NCBI RefSeq assembly: GCF_035920445.1
Contig: NZ_CP109162.1
Coordinates: forward strand, 2,170,001-2,234,000
DNA from: Nocardia sp. NBC_01730
Lineage (GTDB): Bacteria > Actinomycetota > Actinomycetes > Mycobacteriales > Mycobacteriaceae
Reading direction: 5' to 3'
Length of the DNA stretch: 64,000 nt
Positions within the stretch are counted from its first letter, which is position 1, and each line of letters begins with the position of its first letter. A program made the position numbers and the translations under genes. The notes under the pieces were generated by a model, which was not told the DNA's origin, searched no databases, and worked only from the letters and a program-made list of their open reading frames with translations. Positions 56,258 to 64,000 of the stretch are shown here, piece after piece.

Positions 56258-58431
56258 TCAGCCATGGGCAAGCGCGCGGTCGACAAGCGCGCCGATGACC
56301 GGTCCGAGGGTCTGGGCGTAGCTGACTGTGAGGTGATTGTCATCGCGGTACACCAGGTTGTTACCGACGATCAGGGGGCAGCGGGAGGCGGTGCAGAAGA
56401 GCGCGGTCAGGTCTGCGTACTGCCCGCCGCCGGTAGTGGCCGCCGCCTGCTCGGCGGCGATACCAGTGTCGTTCACCGCGACCGGCCGCGCGGGGGTGCA
56501 TGCGGAGGCATCGTCGATATGTTCCGACAGGCACGCCGGCACGGTGGAGTGTGGATCGGGGACCCCCCCGAGAACGAGGACGGCCGAGCCGAACTCTCTC
56601 ATCTGGGCAACCAGGCGGTTGAGGCCGGCGATCCACGCCTGGTCGTAGGAGACGAAGCCGAAGTCGCCACCATAGCGCCGGGACATGCTCACCACGATCA
56701 GCCGCGGGCGTTCGTCCCGCAGCCGGGCCAGGATCTGGCCACGCCATTGATCGCATTCGGTGTACTCGCGGCCCAGATAGGGGCTGGTGATAGGCAGGTC
56801 GAGCAGTGGGCAGGTGACCTTGGCCATGGTTTCCAGCCGCCAGTGCCGCGAGGCGGCGATCTGCTCGAACGCCGGAGTCCACATCGCGGCATGTGAATCG
56901 CCGACCAAGGCCACCGTGGTGGCTGAGCCCGTATCGCCGGAGGCGCACTGGGCGCCGCCCACATCATGCCAGGACCGTACGCAGCCGTTGACGAATACCT
57001 CCGCCTTGTCGCCGGCCGCGTTGGCGAGCGAGGGGGTGAGATTCGAAGGGACAGCACGAATTTCCGCCGAGGCAGCAATCGCGGACTGCGTTTGTGCGAC
57101 CAACTGCCCGACCGCCTCATCGCGCGGGTCGACGGCGGGAACGGCCGGTGTCTCGGGTGCCGTGAGCGTCAGGGTCGGCGCCGCCATGCCACGGCCGACC
57201 GGTGCGGGCACCAGCACGAGCAGCATGAGCGCCACACCGATGGCGACTGCGGTACTCGCGCCGCCACAAGCGAGGCTTAGTGTGGCCGAACTTCGCAGCC
57301 GGACGGCGAAGCGGACCGGATTCTCGACCAACCACTGGGTGAGCATGGCGAGTCCGCCGGCCATGGCGACCGCGCCCAGTGAGCCGACCAGCCCGAGCGG
57401 GTGGCCGAGCACCTGCGGTGCCAGCACCAACACCGGCCAGTGCCAGAGGTACCAGGAGTAGGACACTGTGCCGATCGCCCGCATCTCGGGCACGGCCAGG
57501 ACGCGACCGACTCCGAATCGTGTTCGACACAGCCGGATACGATCACCAGGGACGCTCCCAGGACGGGCACCAGCGCCGCGGAACCTGGATAGGGTGTTGT
57601 CCCGCTCAGTCGAGTGCAGGCCACGCCGATCAAGATCAGCCCGACCCATCCGGCGGCAACAGCGACCGATTTCGGCAGCCGGGACCATACGACGGCCGAG
57701 AGCGCCACCATGCCGCCTGCGGCCAACTCCCAGGCCCGTGCGGGCAGCGAGAAGAACGCCCATGGGCGCAGCCCGCCGGTCCAGATCAGCGAGATCGCGA
57801 AAGAGAGCGCGGCGACGACCGCGAGAACGATCAGATACGGGAGCGGGGAGGCCGAAGCGGTTCGGCGCCGCCGCACGAGCCAGGCTGTGGCGATGATGAG
57901 CGCAGGCCACACCAGATAGAACTGCTCCTCCACACCGAGCGACCAGAAGTGCTGAAACGGCGAGGGAGGCGCGTCGGCGGCAAGATAGTCGGTGCCGTGC
58001 AGGGCGAGTCGATAGTTCCCGGCATACAGTGCGCTGGCGATCCCGTCGCCGAGCACTTGGCGGGCCTGCAGCGGCGGCAGCAACACGGCCGCGAAGACCG
58101 CGGTGGCGACCAGAACAATACCTGCCGCGGGCAGCAGCCGGCGGGCGCGGGCGCCGTAGAACCGGGCCAGCCAGAAAGTGCCGGTACCCGCCGCTTCGCG
58201 GCAGAGGATTCCGGTGATGAGAAAGCCGGAAATGACAAAAAAGACGTCCACGCCGACGAATCCGCCCTTGATCCCCGGCACACCCGCATGGAAAAGCATG
58301 ACAGCCAGTACGGCCACCGCACGCAATCCCTCGATATCGGACCTGAATCCCCGTTGCGGCGCCGCGTCGAGAACCCGATCTGCCCGCCGATTTCGCAATC
58401 CGCTTCCGACCGTGGCCGTCATGGGCAGCAT
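56258..58431 (-). pseudogene. OatA-type acyltransferase 3/SGNH protein with an internal frameshift
   Basis: Frame A (58431 to ~57515) encodes the N-terminal acyltransferase-3 membrane domain: GFRSDIEGLRAVAVLAVMLFH, GGFVGVDVFFVISGFLITG, FWSLGVEEQFYLVWP. Frame B then continues with RFGVGRVLAVPEMRAIGTVS and YSWYLWHWPVLVL, a hydrophilic linker and an SGNH esterase-like domain (VALVGDSHAAMW, DDNHLTVSYA) to the stop at 56258. Both halves are well preserved, total about 720 codons. The frames meet near 57515-57530, where one base appears missing. Family members O-acetylate cell-wall or surface glycans. Either a recent loss-of-function mutation or an assembly error. Confidence 0.82.
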
Positions 58432-58791
58432 TGTTATCGGCCTCGTCGGCTATGTCGCGACGACTCGCCGCACGCCGGGCATCCTGGCCTCGATCTTTCA
58501 TACAGCCCTGCGTGATCGGATCGGGTGGCCGCGGGTCGTCGAGTCGCTCACGAAAAGTGAATCAGCCAGCGGGCCGCCAAGACCGACGAGATGGTTCATC
58601 ACGCAACATTTATTTCCATACTTTCCGTTTCCTGCAATAGAATCCGGCCGTTTCATTTCACCGTCGAGATGAATCACAGGCCACAGAAGTGTAATTCTGG
58701 CAAGTGCTTGGTGAAACAGGCAAAGGCGGCGGCGGGCATCCCCGAGTATCGGTGGCCTGGTGCCACTGTGCTCATCCCAGGTCAGCTGGGA
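58432..58791. other. Intergenic region, AT-rich patch
   Basis: No gene seen. The patch 58605-58690 is notably AT-rich for this genome. It probably carries the acyltransferase promoter on the minus strand, while the far end is downstream of the alpha/beta hydrolase. Confidence 0.35.
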
Positions 58792-59682
58792 TCACTTACG
58801 CAGGTGGTGGACGAAGAAATCACGCGCGGCGGTCGATGCCTTGCCGAACCGTTCCTCGTACACCGAGAAGTGCCCGCCCTCTAGCAGCTCGAGCTGCTTG
58901 GGTTCCAAGGCCTCGGCGTAGCTCCGCAACGCCAGATCGGCCGGTGTGAGCGTGTCGTTCTCGGCAACGATCATCAGCAGCGGCGTGGGCGAGACCCGGC
59001 GGATGAAGGCCTCGGGAGCGTAGGACTGGAACTTATCGATGCTGGAGACCGTCACCTCGTTACGCCAGGCGGGGACCTGAGGCCCGTTGTCCATGAGCCA
59101 TCGGTAGACCTCGGCGCCGGGCATGGCGACCAGTTCCAACGGATCGTCGGACGCCGCCTTGATCGTCGCGTGCGGTGCGCCGGCGAAGCGTTGTTTCCGA
59201 TCGTCGGCGATCGCCTCCCGCACGAAAGGCAATTGCACCGACGGAACCAACCGCGTGAAGGTCGCCCAGCCCTGGGTCAGCGGAACCTGCGACACCACCG
59301 CATGCACCCGACGGTCGGTGGCCGCCACCACGAGCACATGTGCGCCCGCGTAGCTCGTCCCCCACACCCCGATTCGTTCCGCGTCCACGCCGCCGAGCTG
59401 CTGTGCGAAGGTGATCGCATCGCGGTATCCGTCGATCTGCGCCTCCGGATCCACCTCGAAACGGGGCTCGCCGTCGGAGGTTCCGAATCCGGGATGGTCG
59501 TAGACCAGGCACGCCAGGCCGGCATCGGACAGCACCTCGGCAAAGGGGGCGACCCACTCCTTCACTCCCGCGAAACCGTGGGTCATCACGACCAGCGGAG
59601 CGTCAGCCGCGGTATCGGTCGGGCGGTACAGCCATCCCCGCAATGTCACACCCCTGCTGACGAACTCCACGTCGGTGCGCAC
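58792..59682 (-). CDS. Alpha/beta hydrolase
   Basis: 296 residues. VVMTHGFAGVKEWVAPFAEVL (oxyanion region), nucleophile Ser in GVWGTSYAGAHVL, acid in IVAENDTLTPADLAL and His in LEGGHFSVYE are present. Resembles the DLH-like/acetyl-xylan-esterase-like hydrolases; substrate unknown. GTG start at 59682. It follows a TetR gene with a 66-bp gap that contains a small palindrome, so it is probably regulated by that TetR. Confidence 0.85.
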   Translation of the reverse strand: MRTDVEFVSRGVTLRGWLYRPTDTAADAPLVVMTHGFAGVKEWVAPFAEVLSDAGLACLVYDHPGFGTSDGEPRFEVDPEAQIDGYRDAITFAQQLGGVDAERIGVWGTSYAGAHVLVVAATDRRVHAVVSQVPLTQGWATFTRLVPSVQLPFVREAIADDRKQRFAGAPHATIKAASDDPLELVAMPGAEVYRWLMDNGPQVPAWRNEVTVSSIDKFQSYAPEAFIRRVSPTPLLMIVAENDTLTPADLALRSYAEALEPKQLELLEGGHFSVYEERFGKASTAARDFFVHHLRK

Positions 59683-59716
59683 AGCAGACCCCTTTCGTTA
59701 CAATTTGGAACGTAAT

Positions 59717-59729
59717 TATTCGAAGAATA
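59717..59729. promoter_or_regulatory. Palindrome before the alpha/beta hydrolase gene
   Basis: TATTCGAAGAATA (5-3-5) inside an AT-rich 30-bp stretch directly upstream of the hydrolase start. A plausible operator for the TetR encoded just upstream. Confidence 0.45.
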
Positions 59730-59748
59730 GTGACAGACCCGAGTGGCG

Positions 59749-60357
59749 TCAATCACGCCCCGAGAACCCGACGGCGTCCAGCGCGGATCGCACCGTCAGC
59801 CGTACCAACCGCTCATCGATCGGTCCGACGGCCGGAAGCAGCGCACGCATCAGCATTGGTCCCGTGATGAGATCGCAGATCCATTCCGGATCGATGCCCG
59901 GCGCTATCTCGCCCCTTGCCACCGCCCGATCCAGGATGGAAGCGGTGGACCTGCGGCGGGGCCGCAGGAATCGCTCGTAGAAACTGGCAGCAAGCGCCTC
60001 GTTGCGCGACAGGTCGTCGAGCAGGCCGGGCAACGCGTTGCCCAGGACCTCGTCGGTGAACAACTCCATCTGGTGGCGCTGGATCGCGAACAATTCCGCC
60101 TCGATACCGCCCAGATCCGCCGAACCGGGATGCAGCCCGTAGCGGTCGATCAACACCGCGACCACCAGCTCCGCCCGGTCCGCGTAGCGCCGGTACAGCG
60201 CCGGTCGCGTCGTAGCCGCCTCATCCGCCACCGCTTGCAGGCTGAGCGCACCGTAACCACGCTGTGCGATCAGCCGGGCGGCGGCATCGAGCAGCGCCCT
60301 GTCCACTGTGCGGTTCCGCGGCCGCCCCACACTCGGCAAGTCTTGACCGTCAGGCAT
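59749..60357 (-). CDS. TetR-family transcriptional regulator
   Basis: About 202 residues. The DNA-binding region is typical (LLDAAARLIAQRGYGALSL, then VADEAATTRPALYRRYADRA), with a TetR_C-type C-terminal domain. I start at ATG 60357 (MPDGQDLPSVGRPRNRT), where the sequence takes on the common GRPRNRTVDRALL opening. It stands upstream of the alpha/beta hydrolase on the same strand and likely controls it. Confidence 0.88.
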   Translation of the reverse strand: MPDGQDLPSVGRPRNRTVDRALLDAAARLIAQRGYGALSLQAVADEAATTRPALYRRYADRAELVVAVLIDRYGLHPGSADLGGIEAELFAIQRHQMELFTDEVLGNALPGLLDDLSRNEALAASFYERFLRPRRRSTASILDRAVARGEIAPGIDPEWICDLITGPMLMRALLPAVGPIDERLVRLTVRSALDAVGFSGRD

Positions 60358-60453
60358 CCGACCACCGTACGACGGCCGATAACGCCGGCGAACGAGCACG
60401 AGCACGAGCCCGATGGCGTGGCAACCGGTCTCGACTGTCGTTCGCCGCTGCTT

Positions 60454-61185
60454 CTAGCCGTCCGAAGCCTGGATCAGCGCCTCCGCGAGCGCTTCGGGTT
60501 GCGTCAGCTGCGATTCGTGGCTGCCCGGCGTGTAGATCACCGGAGCTCCGGGAAGACGCTCGGGAAATCGCGGCGCCCAAGCGAACTCGCCAGGCGGCAG
60601 GGCGAGGTCGTCCTTGGAGAGCACATACGCGGACGGCAGCCGTAGCCGTTCCCATTCGTCGAGGTCGAGCGCTTCGTTCATGGTGTGGAACGGCTGGCGC
60701 TCGAGCAGCGGGTACACCACGTTCTGTGTCTCGGGGGAGGCGTCCTGCATGAATGCTGCGCAGAAGACCTCGAACGGGAACATCACCGAGTTGTCCGGCG
60801 ACGCCGCTGCCGACGCGCGGAACATCTCGCCGTAGGCGGGCGGGCACAGGTCGATCAGGGTCTCGCCGCTGTGCGGAACGAACGCGCTCCAGTACACGAG
60901 GCGCGAGAGGCGGGTGGCAAGCCGCGCGGCCGCACCGGACACCGGGAAGCCGCCCCAACTGTGCCCGACTAGGACGGCATTGCGCAGGTCGGCCCGCTCG
61001 ACGTAGTCGACGAGGTAATCGACGGTATCGGCGAGGTGGACATCCGCGCGCTGGTCGCCGGCGTTCAGACCCGGCAGTGTCGGCAAGTACACGACGTGGC
61101 CGTGCGCCCGCAAGTGCTCGGCCACCGGCCGCCAGGTCCATCCGGCATGGCAGGCGCCGTGGACGAGGACGAACGTACGCGACAT
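60454..61185 (-). CDS. Alpha/beta hydrolase, salicylate/methyl-ester esterase-like
   Basis: 243 residues. FVLVHGACHAGWTWRPVAEHL is the opening of the plant salicylic-acid-binding-protein-like and EstC-like esterases; the nucleophile is in VLVGHSWGGF and the His in TPGSHESQL. GGAGACA precedes the ATG at 61185. It is divergent from paaX-like, sharing its promoter region, which contains an ATGTCA inverted repeat. An esterase feeding an aromatic acid to the neighbouring CoA pathway is a reasonable but unproven link. Confidence 0.85.
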   Translation of the reverse strand: MSRTFVLVHGACHAGWTWRPVAEHLRAHGHVVYLPTLPGLNAGDQRADVHLADTVDYLVDYVERADLRNAVLVGHSWGGFPVSGAAARLATRLSRLVYWSAFVPHSGETLIDLCPPAYGEMFRASAAASPDNSVMFPFEVFCAAFMQDASPETQNVVYPLLERQPFHTMNEALDLDEWERLRLPSAYVLSKDDLALPPGEFAWAPRFPERLPGAPVIYTPGSHESQLTQPEALAEALIQASDG

Positions 61186-61343
61186 CGTTGTCTCCTTCTG
61201 CAAGTGGTGACAGTCGAGAAAGCGAGATGCCGCCGCGAGTGCGGGCAGACTTTCCTACGACTCGGTTCTCTCGATCGCGCGCGGACGACGGACGCCCGAG
61301 GGCGACGTTTCGAAATCGGCGATCTGTGAGCCCTGTCACTATG

Positions 61344-61366
61344 TGACATGAACGGATAGTATGTCA
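61344..61366. promoter_or_regulatory. Inverted repeat upstream of paaX-like gene
   Basis: TGACAT (61344-61349) and ATGTCA (61361-61366) form an inverted repeat, 11 bases apart, in the divergent promoter of the hydrolase and the PaaX-type gene. Possible PaaX or other operator. Confidence 0.4.
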
Positions 61367-61416
61367 AGAGAAGTGAAACATATTGCGGCAATGAACAGCG
61401 GCCCGAAAGGAGTGCG

Positions 61417-62229
61417 ATGCGACCACGCGCACTGGTGTTCGACCTATACGGCGAGTTCTTCCGATACACGGGAGGCGGCGCCAAGCTCGGGGTCCTCACC
61501 GAGCTGATGGGCGTTTTCGGCGTCGAATCGGCGACGGTGCGGGTGGTGATGACCCGCCTGCGCAAGGAAGGTTGGTTCGATTCCACGAAGTCCGGTCGCG
61601 AGGTGTCCTACCTGCTCAACGACAAGAGCTGGCGGCTGCTCGACGACGGCCGCAGCCGCATCTTCCAGCGAAACCACGATGCGTGGGACCGTACCTGGAC
61701 TCAAGCGTTGGTCGACGAGTCCGGCCTTGACCGCGAGCAGCGCAAGCGGATCGCGAAGTCGCTGAGTTGGTGGGGCTTCGGCACCTACGGTGGCACGGTC
61801 TGGTTCTCGCCACACGACCGGGAAAAGCAGCTGCGCGAGGCACTGGACGGCGAGGACGACCTGCGGATCCAGTTCCTGCGCAGTAGAACCGCAGGCCTGC
61901 CAAGCGACCGCCTGATCGCCCAGCGCTGCTGGGATCTCAGCGAGCTCGGCGCCGACTATCAGACATTCATCGAAGAGTTCCGCCCGCGCCTGGCCCGCTA
62001 CCGGCGCGGCCCGACCGGCAGTACCGCGCTGATCGAGCACATAATGCTGGTGCAGCACTACCGGCGCTACCCGTTCCGCGATCCAGACCTGCCGGAGACG
62101 CTGCTGCCTACCGGCTGGCGCGGCCGCGCCGCGCACGAGGTGTTCACCGAGTGCCACGACGTCCTGCGCGCCGAAGCCGAGTCGTTCGTCGCGTCGGTCG
62201 CCGCAGCCCCGACAGCCGGCGTCACCTAG
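61417..62229 (+). CDS. PaaX-family transcriptional regulator
   Basis: 270 residues. The N-terminal winged helix (ATVRVVMTRLRKEGWFDSTKSGREVSYLL), central domain and C-terminal ELGADYQTFIEEFRPRL match PaaX, which represses phenylacetate and other aromatic CoA-pathway genes until the acyl-CoA binds. AAAGGAG precedes the ATG. The next gene on the same strand is an aromatic acyl-CoA-type monooxygenase, and an inverted repeat sits between them, so that gene is the probable target. Confidence 0.9.
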   Translation: MRPRALVFDLYGEFFRYTGGGAKLGVLTELMGVFGVESATVRVVMTRLRKEGWFDSTKSGREVSYLLNDKSWRLLDDGRSRIFQRNHDAWDRTWTQALVDESGLDREQRKRIAKSLSWWGFGTYGGTVWFSPHDREKQLREALDGEDDLRIQFLRSRTAGLPSDRLIAQRCWDLSELGADYQTFIEEFRPRLARYRRGPTGSTALIEHIMLVQHYRRYPFRDPDLPETLLPTGWRGRAAHEVFTECHDVLRAEAESFVASVAAAPTAGVT

Positions 62230-62230
62230 A

Positions 62231-62273
62231 TATGTAACACATCAATTGACGAATGGGAGAAATCTGTTACATA
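62231..62273. promoter_or_regulatory. Inverted repeat between paaX-like gene and monooxygenase
   Basis: Perfect 9-bp arms TATGTAACA (62231-62239) and TGTTACATA (62265-62273), 25 bases apart, in the 100-bp gap before the monooxygenase. Two arms separated by a few helical turns suit a dimeric regulator; most likely the PaaX operator. Confidence 0.6.
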
Positions 62274-62328
62274 CTGCCAATAGCTTCGTACGTGCGATCC
62301 GCGCCACAGTCAGATAGGGCCGACACCG

Positions 62329-64000
62329 ATGTCACTCCCAGATCAGCACCCCGCTCCCCCGCCGCCCCTGCGCGTCGCGTGTATAGGCGGTGGCCCTGGT
62401 GGTCTATTCGCCGCCATTGCGCTCGCGCACGCCGTGCCGGGCTCCGTCATCGACGTGTTCGAGCGGAACAGCGAATCCGATGTGTTCGGTTTCGGGGTCG
62501 TATTGTCCGACGCAACACTGGAGAATGTCGACACGGTCGACACGGTGCTGCGGGATGCGCTGGCCGCCCACGGGCGGCACTGGGACAGCATCGAGGTCCA
62601 CCTCAAGAACGCCACGGTCGCGGCCGGCGGCAACGGGATGTCGGCCATTCACCGTCGCGAACTGCTCAGCGCCCTGCGGCAGCGGGCGACAGCGCTGGGC
62701 GCGCGGCTGCACTTCTCGACCGAGGCGGATGTCGATGAGCTCGACGCCCGGGGTGAGTACCACCTGATCGTGGCGGCAGATGGCACCAATTCCGCTGTGC
62801 GGCAAAGATTCCTCAACGAACTCGGACATTCGGTCGAGCAGGCGGCGGTCGAGTTCATCTGGTTCGGCACCACCTACCAGTTCCGGGGGCTGACCTTCCT
62901 GCACGAACAGTCCGAGCACGGCAATTTCGCCGTGCATGGATACCCGATCGGCTCCGGTCTGAGCACTTTCATCGTCGAGACCGACGAAACCACCTGGCGC
63001 CGTGCGGGTCTCGACAGATTCGACATGTCCGCCCCGCCAGGTACGTCGGACGAGGTGACCCAGCGCTACCTCGAGCGGCTGTTCGCCGACCAGATCGACG
63101 GACAACCACTGGTGGCCAACAACTCTCGCTGGGCCAACTTCCGCACCCGCCGGACCGACCGCTGGCATACCCGCGGCACCTGCGGCACACCGGTGGTGCT
63201 GCTCGGTGACGCCGTACACACCGCGCACTTCTCGGTCGGTTCGGGCACCAAGATGGCCATGGAGGACGCCGCCGCGCTAGCCGCTACCGTTGCCGAGCAT
63301 CCCGCCGATCTGGAGGCCGCGCTCACTCGATTCCAAGAGATCCGCAGGCCGCAGGTGGCGAAGATCCAGGACTCGTCGATGCCGAGCCTGTCGTGGTGGG
63401 ACCACTTCGGCGAGTACTACCGCGCCTTCGAGCCGTGGCAATTCGGATTCCACTTCTTCAGCCGATCCATCTCGGCGGAGAAGATCCGCGTGCGCGACGG
63501 CGAGTTCATCGCGGCCACCGAGCGTGCGTGGCACGCCGAATTCGGTGCGGCCCCGCTCGACACGCCGCTGCGGCTGGGGTCGACCACGTTCGGCTCCCGG
63601 ATGCTTCAGCTGACCGAGTGCGGAGACGACCGGATACGCCTCGGGGACGGCGGCTCAGCACTGTCCGCGGTGCGTGGGGCAGCAGGCGGTGACGGCACGG
63701 TCCCCCTCGTCATCGCCCCCGACATCGATGCCAACTCGCTGCCTGCCGATGTTCGCGCCGAGTTGGACCGGCTGTGCGCGTCGCGGCCCGACGCGGTTGT
63801 CGTGCGCGGCGGCACCCCGCTGTCGCGAGTCCTGTGCTCGGAGCACGTGCGCTTGAACCGCCACATCCCGTCGATCCTCGTCGACGCGCCCACCGCCGTC
63901 CGTGCGCGCCGGGCCGTCGACGAGCACGATTGTGCGGCCACGCTGATCCTGTCCGGGCGCGCCGACGCGGTGGCGTTCGAACCGGATCCGCAGCCTGCCG
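62329..64000 (+). CDS. FAD-dependent monooxygenase, salicylyl-CoA/2-aminobenzoyl-CoA hydroxylase-like (runs off right edge)
   Basis: 557 codons visible. N-terminal FAD-binding Rossmann motif VACIGGGPGGLFAAIAL, then DVFERNSESDVFGFGVVLSD, which is the hallmark of the bifunctional salicylyl-CoA 5-hydroxylase/anthraniloyl-CoA monooxygenase group; VVLLGDAVHTAHFSVGSGTK is the second FAD motif. After ~420 a linker and the start of a second domain follow, which in relatives is an old-yellow-enzyme-like FMN domain. It would hydroxylate an aromatic acyl-CoA ring during degradation. Start at ATG 62329. The gene is truncated by the window edge, so domain count is unsure. Confidence 0.85.
   Translation, partial: MSLPDQHPAPPPPLRVACIGGGPGGLFAAIALAHAVPGSVIDVFERNSESDVFGFGVVLSDATLENVDTVDTVLRDALAAHGRHWDSIEVHLKNATVAAGGNGMSAIHRRELLSALRQRATALGARLHFSTEADVDELDARGEYHLIVAADGTNSAVRQRFLNELGHSVEQAAVEFIWFGTTYQFRGLTFLHEQSEHGNFAVHGYPIGSGLSTFIVETDETTWRRAGLDRFDMSAPPGTSDEVTQRYLERLFADQIDGQPLVANNSRWANFRTRRTDRWHTRGTCGTPVVLLGDAVHTAHFSVGSGTKMAMEDAAALAATVAEHPADLEAALTRFQEIRRPQVAKIQDSSMPSLSWWDHFGEYYRAFEPWQFGFHFFSRSISAEKIRVRDGEFIAATERAWHAEFGAAPLDTPLRLGSTTFGSRMLQLTECGDDRIRLGDGGSALSAVRGAAGGDGTVPLVIAPDIDANSLPADVRAELDRLCASRPDAVVVRGGTPLSRVLCSEHVRLNRHIPSILVDAPTAVRARRAVDEHDCAATLILSGRADAVAFEPDPQPA

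Overview
The window looks like chromosomal DNA of a high-GC mycolic-acid actinomycete, most likely Nocardia or a close relative. The base composition is strongly GC-rich with GC3 codon use, and many genes start with GTG. It carries an actinobacterial-type 20S proteasome beta subunit, a remnant of a type VII (ESX) secretion ATPase, and mycobacterial/nocardial-style polyketide synthases. The genus is an inference, not a proof. No rRNA, tRNA, CRISPR array or intact insertion sequence was recognised.

Region 1 (1-6.6 kb): the 5' two thirds of a large NRPS gene on the minus strand, running off the left edge. It begins with a degenerate partial adenylation domain. Next to it is a graveyard: a truncated EccC (ESX ATPase), an unidentified chimeric stretch and the tail of a luciferase-like oxidoreductase. 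Region 2 (6.7-18.6 kb): mostly single-gene housekeeping or accessory units (MetE-like protein, P-loop kinase without a canonical start codon, YdjM-type membrane protein, strictosidine synthase-like propeller, HugZ-like protein, secreted GH1 glycosidase, a lone proteasome beta subunit, membrane protein, dienelactone hydrolase, broken LLM monooxygenase). Region 3 (18.8-23.7 kb): a zinc-uptake locus of the AztABCD type, with a candidate Zur box in the divergent promoter and a permease that is fused to a lipoprotein.

Region 4 (23.7-55.9 kb) is the most interesting part. One compact minus-strand operon encodes a Rieske oxygenase, a stand-alone adenylating enzyme, LeuC- and LeuD-like isomerase subunits, an alpha-isopropylmalate/homocitrate-synthase-like enzyme and a DUF3179 protein. 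It lies beside an NCS1 transporter and a TetR/MFS efflux pair. A second minus-strand operon encodes three modular PKS proteins (the first with an N-terminal ACP, tandem acyltransferase domains and dead reductive domains), a GST-like protein, a cytochrome P450, two identical coupled 24-codon mini-ORFs created by a 71-bp tandem duplication, and a GNAT. A TIGR00027-type methyltransferase follows after a gap. I infer that the first operon makes and activates an unusual branched or dicarboxylic acid that could prime the PKS, or join its product. No thioesterase was found in the PKS operon. An amino-acid permease flanks the cluster.

Region 5 (56-64 kb): a frameshifted OatA-type acyltransferase, two alpha/beta hydrolases, a TetR regulator, and a PaaX-type regulator followed by an FAD monooxygenase related to salicylyl-CoA/aminobenzoyl-CoA hydroxylases. 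The monooxygenase is cut by the right edge, and an inverted repeat fills the promoter between it and paaX.
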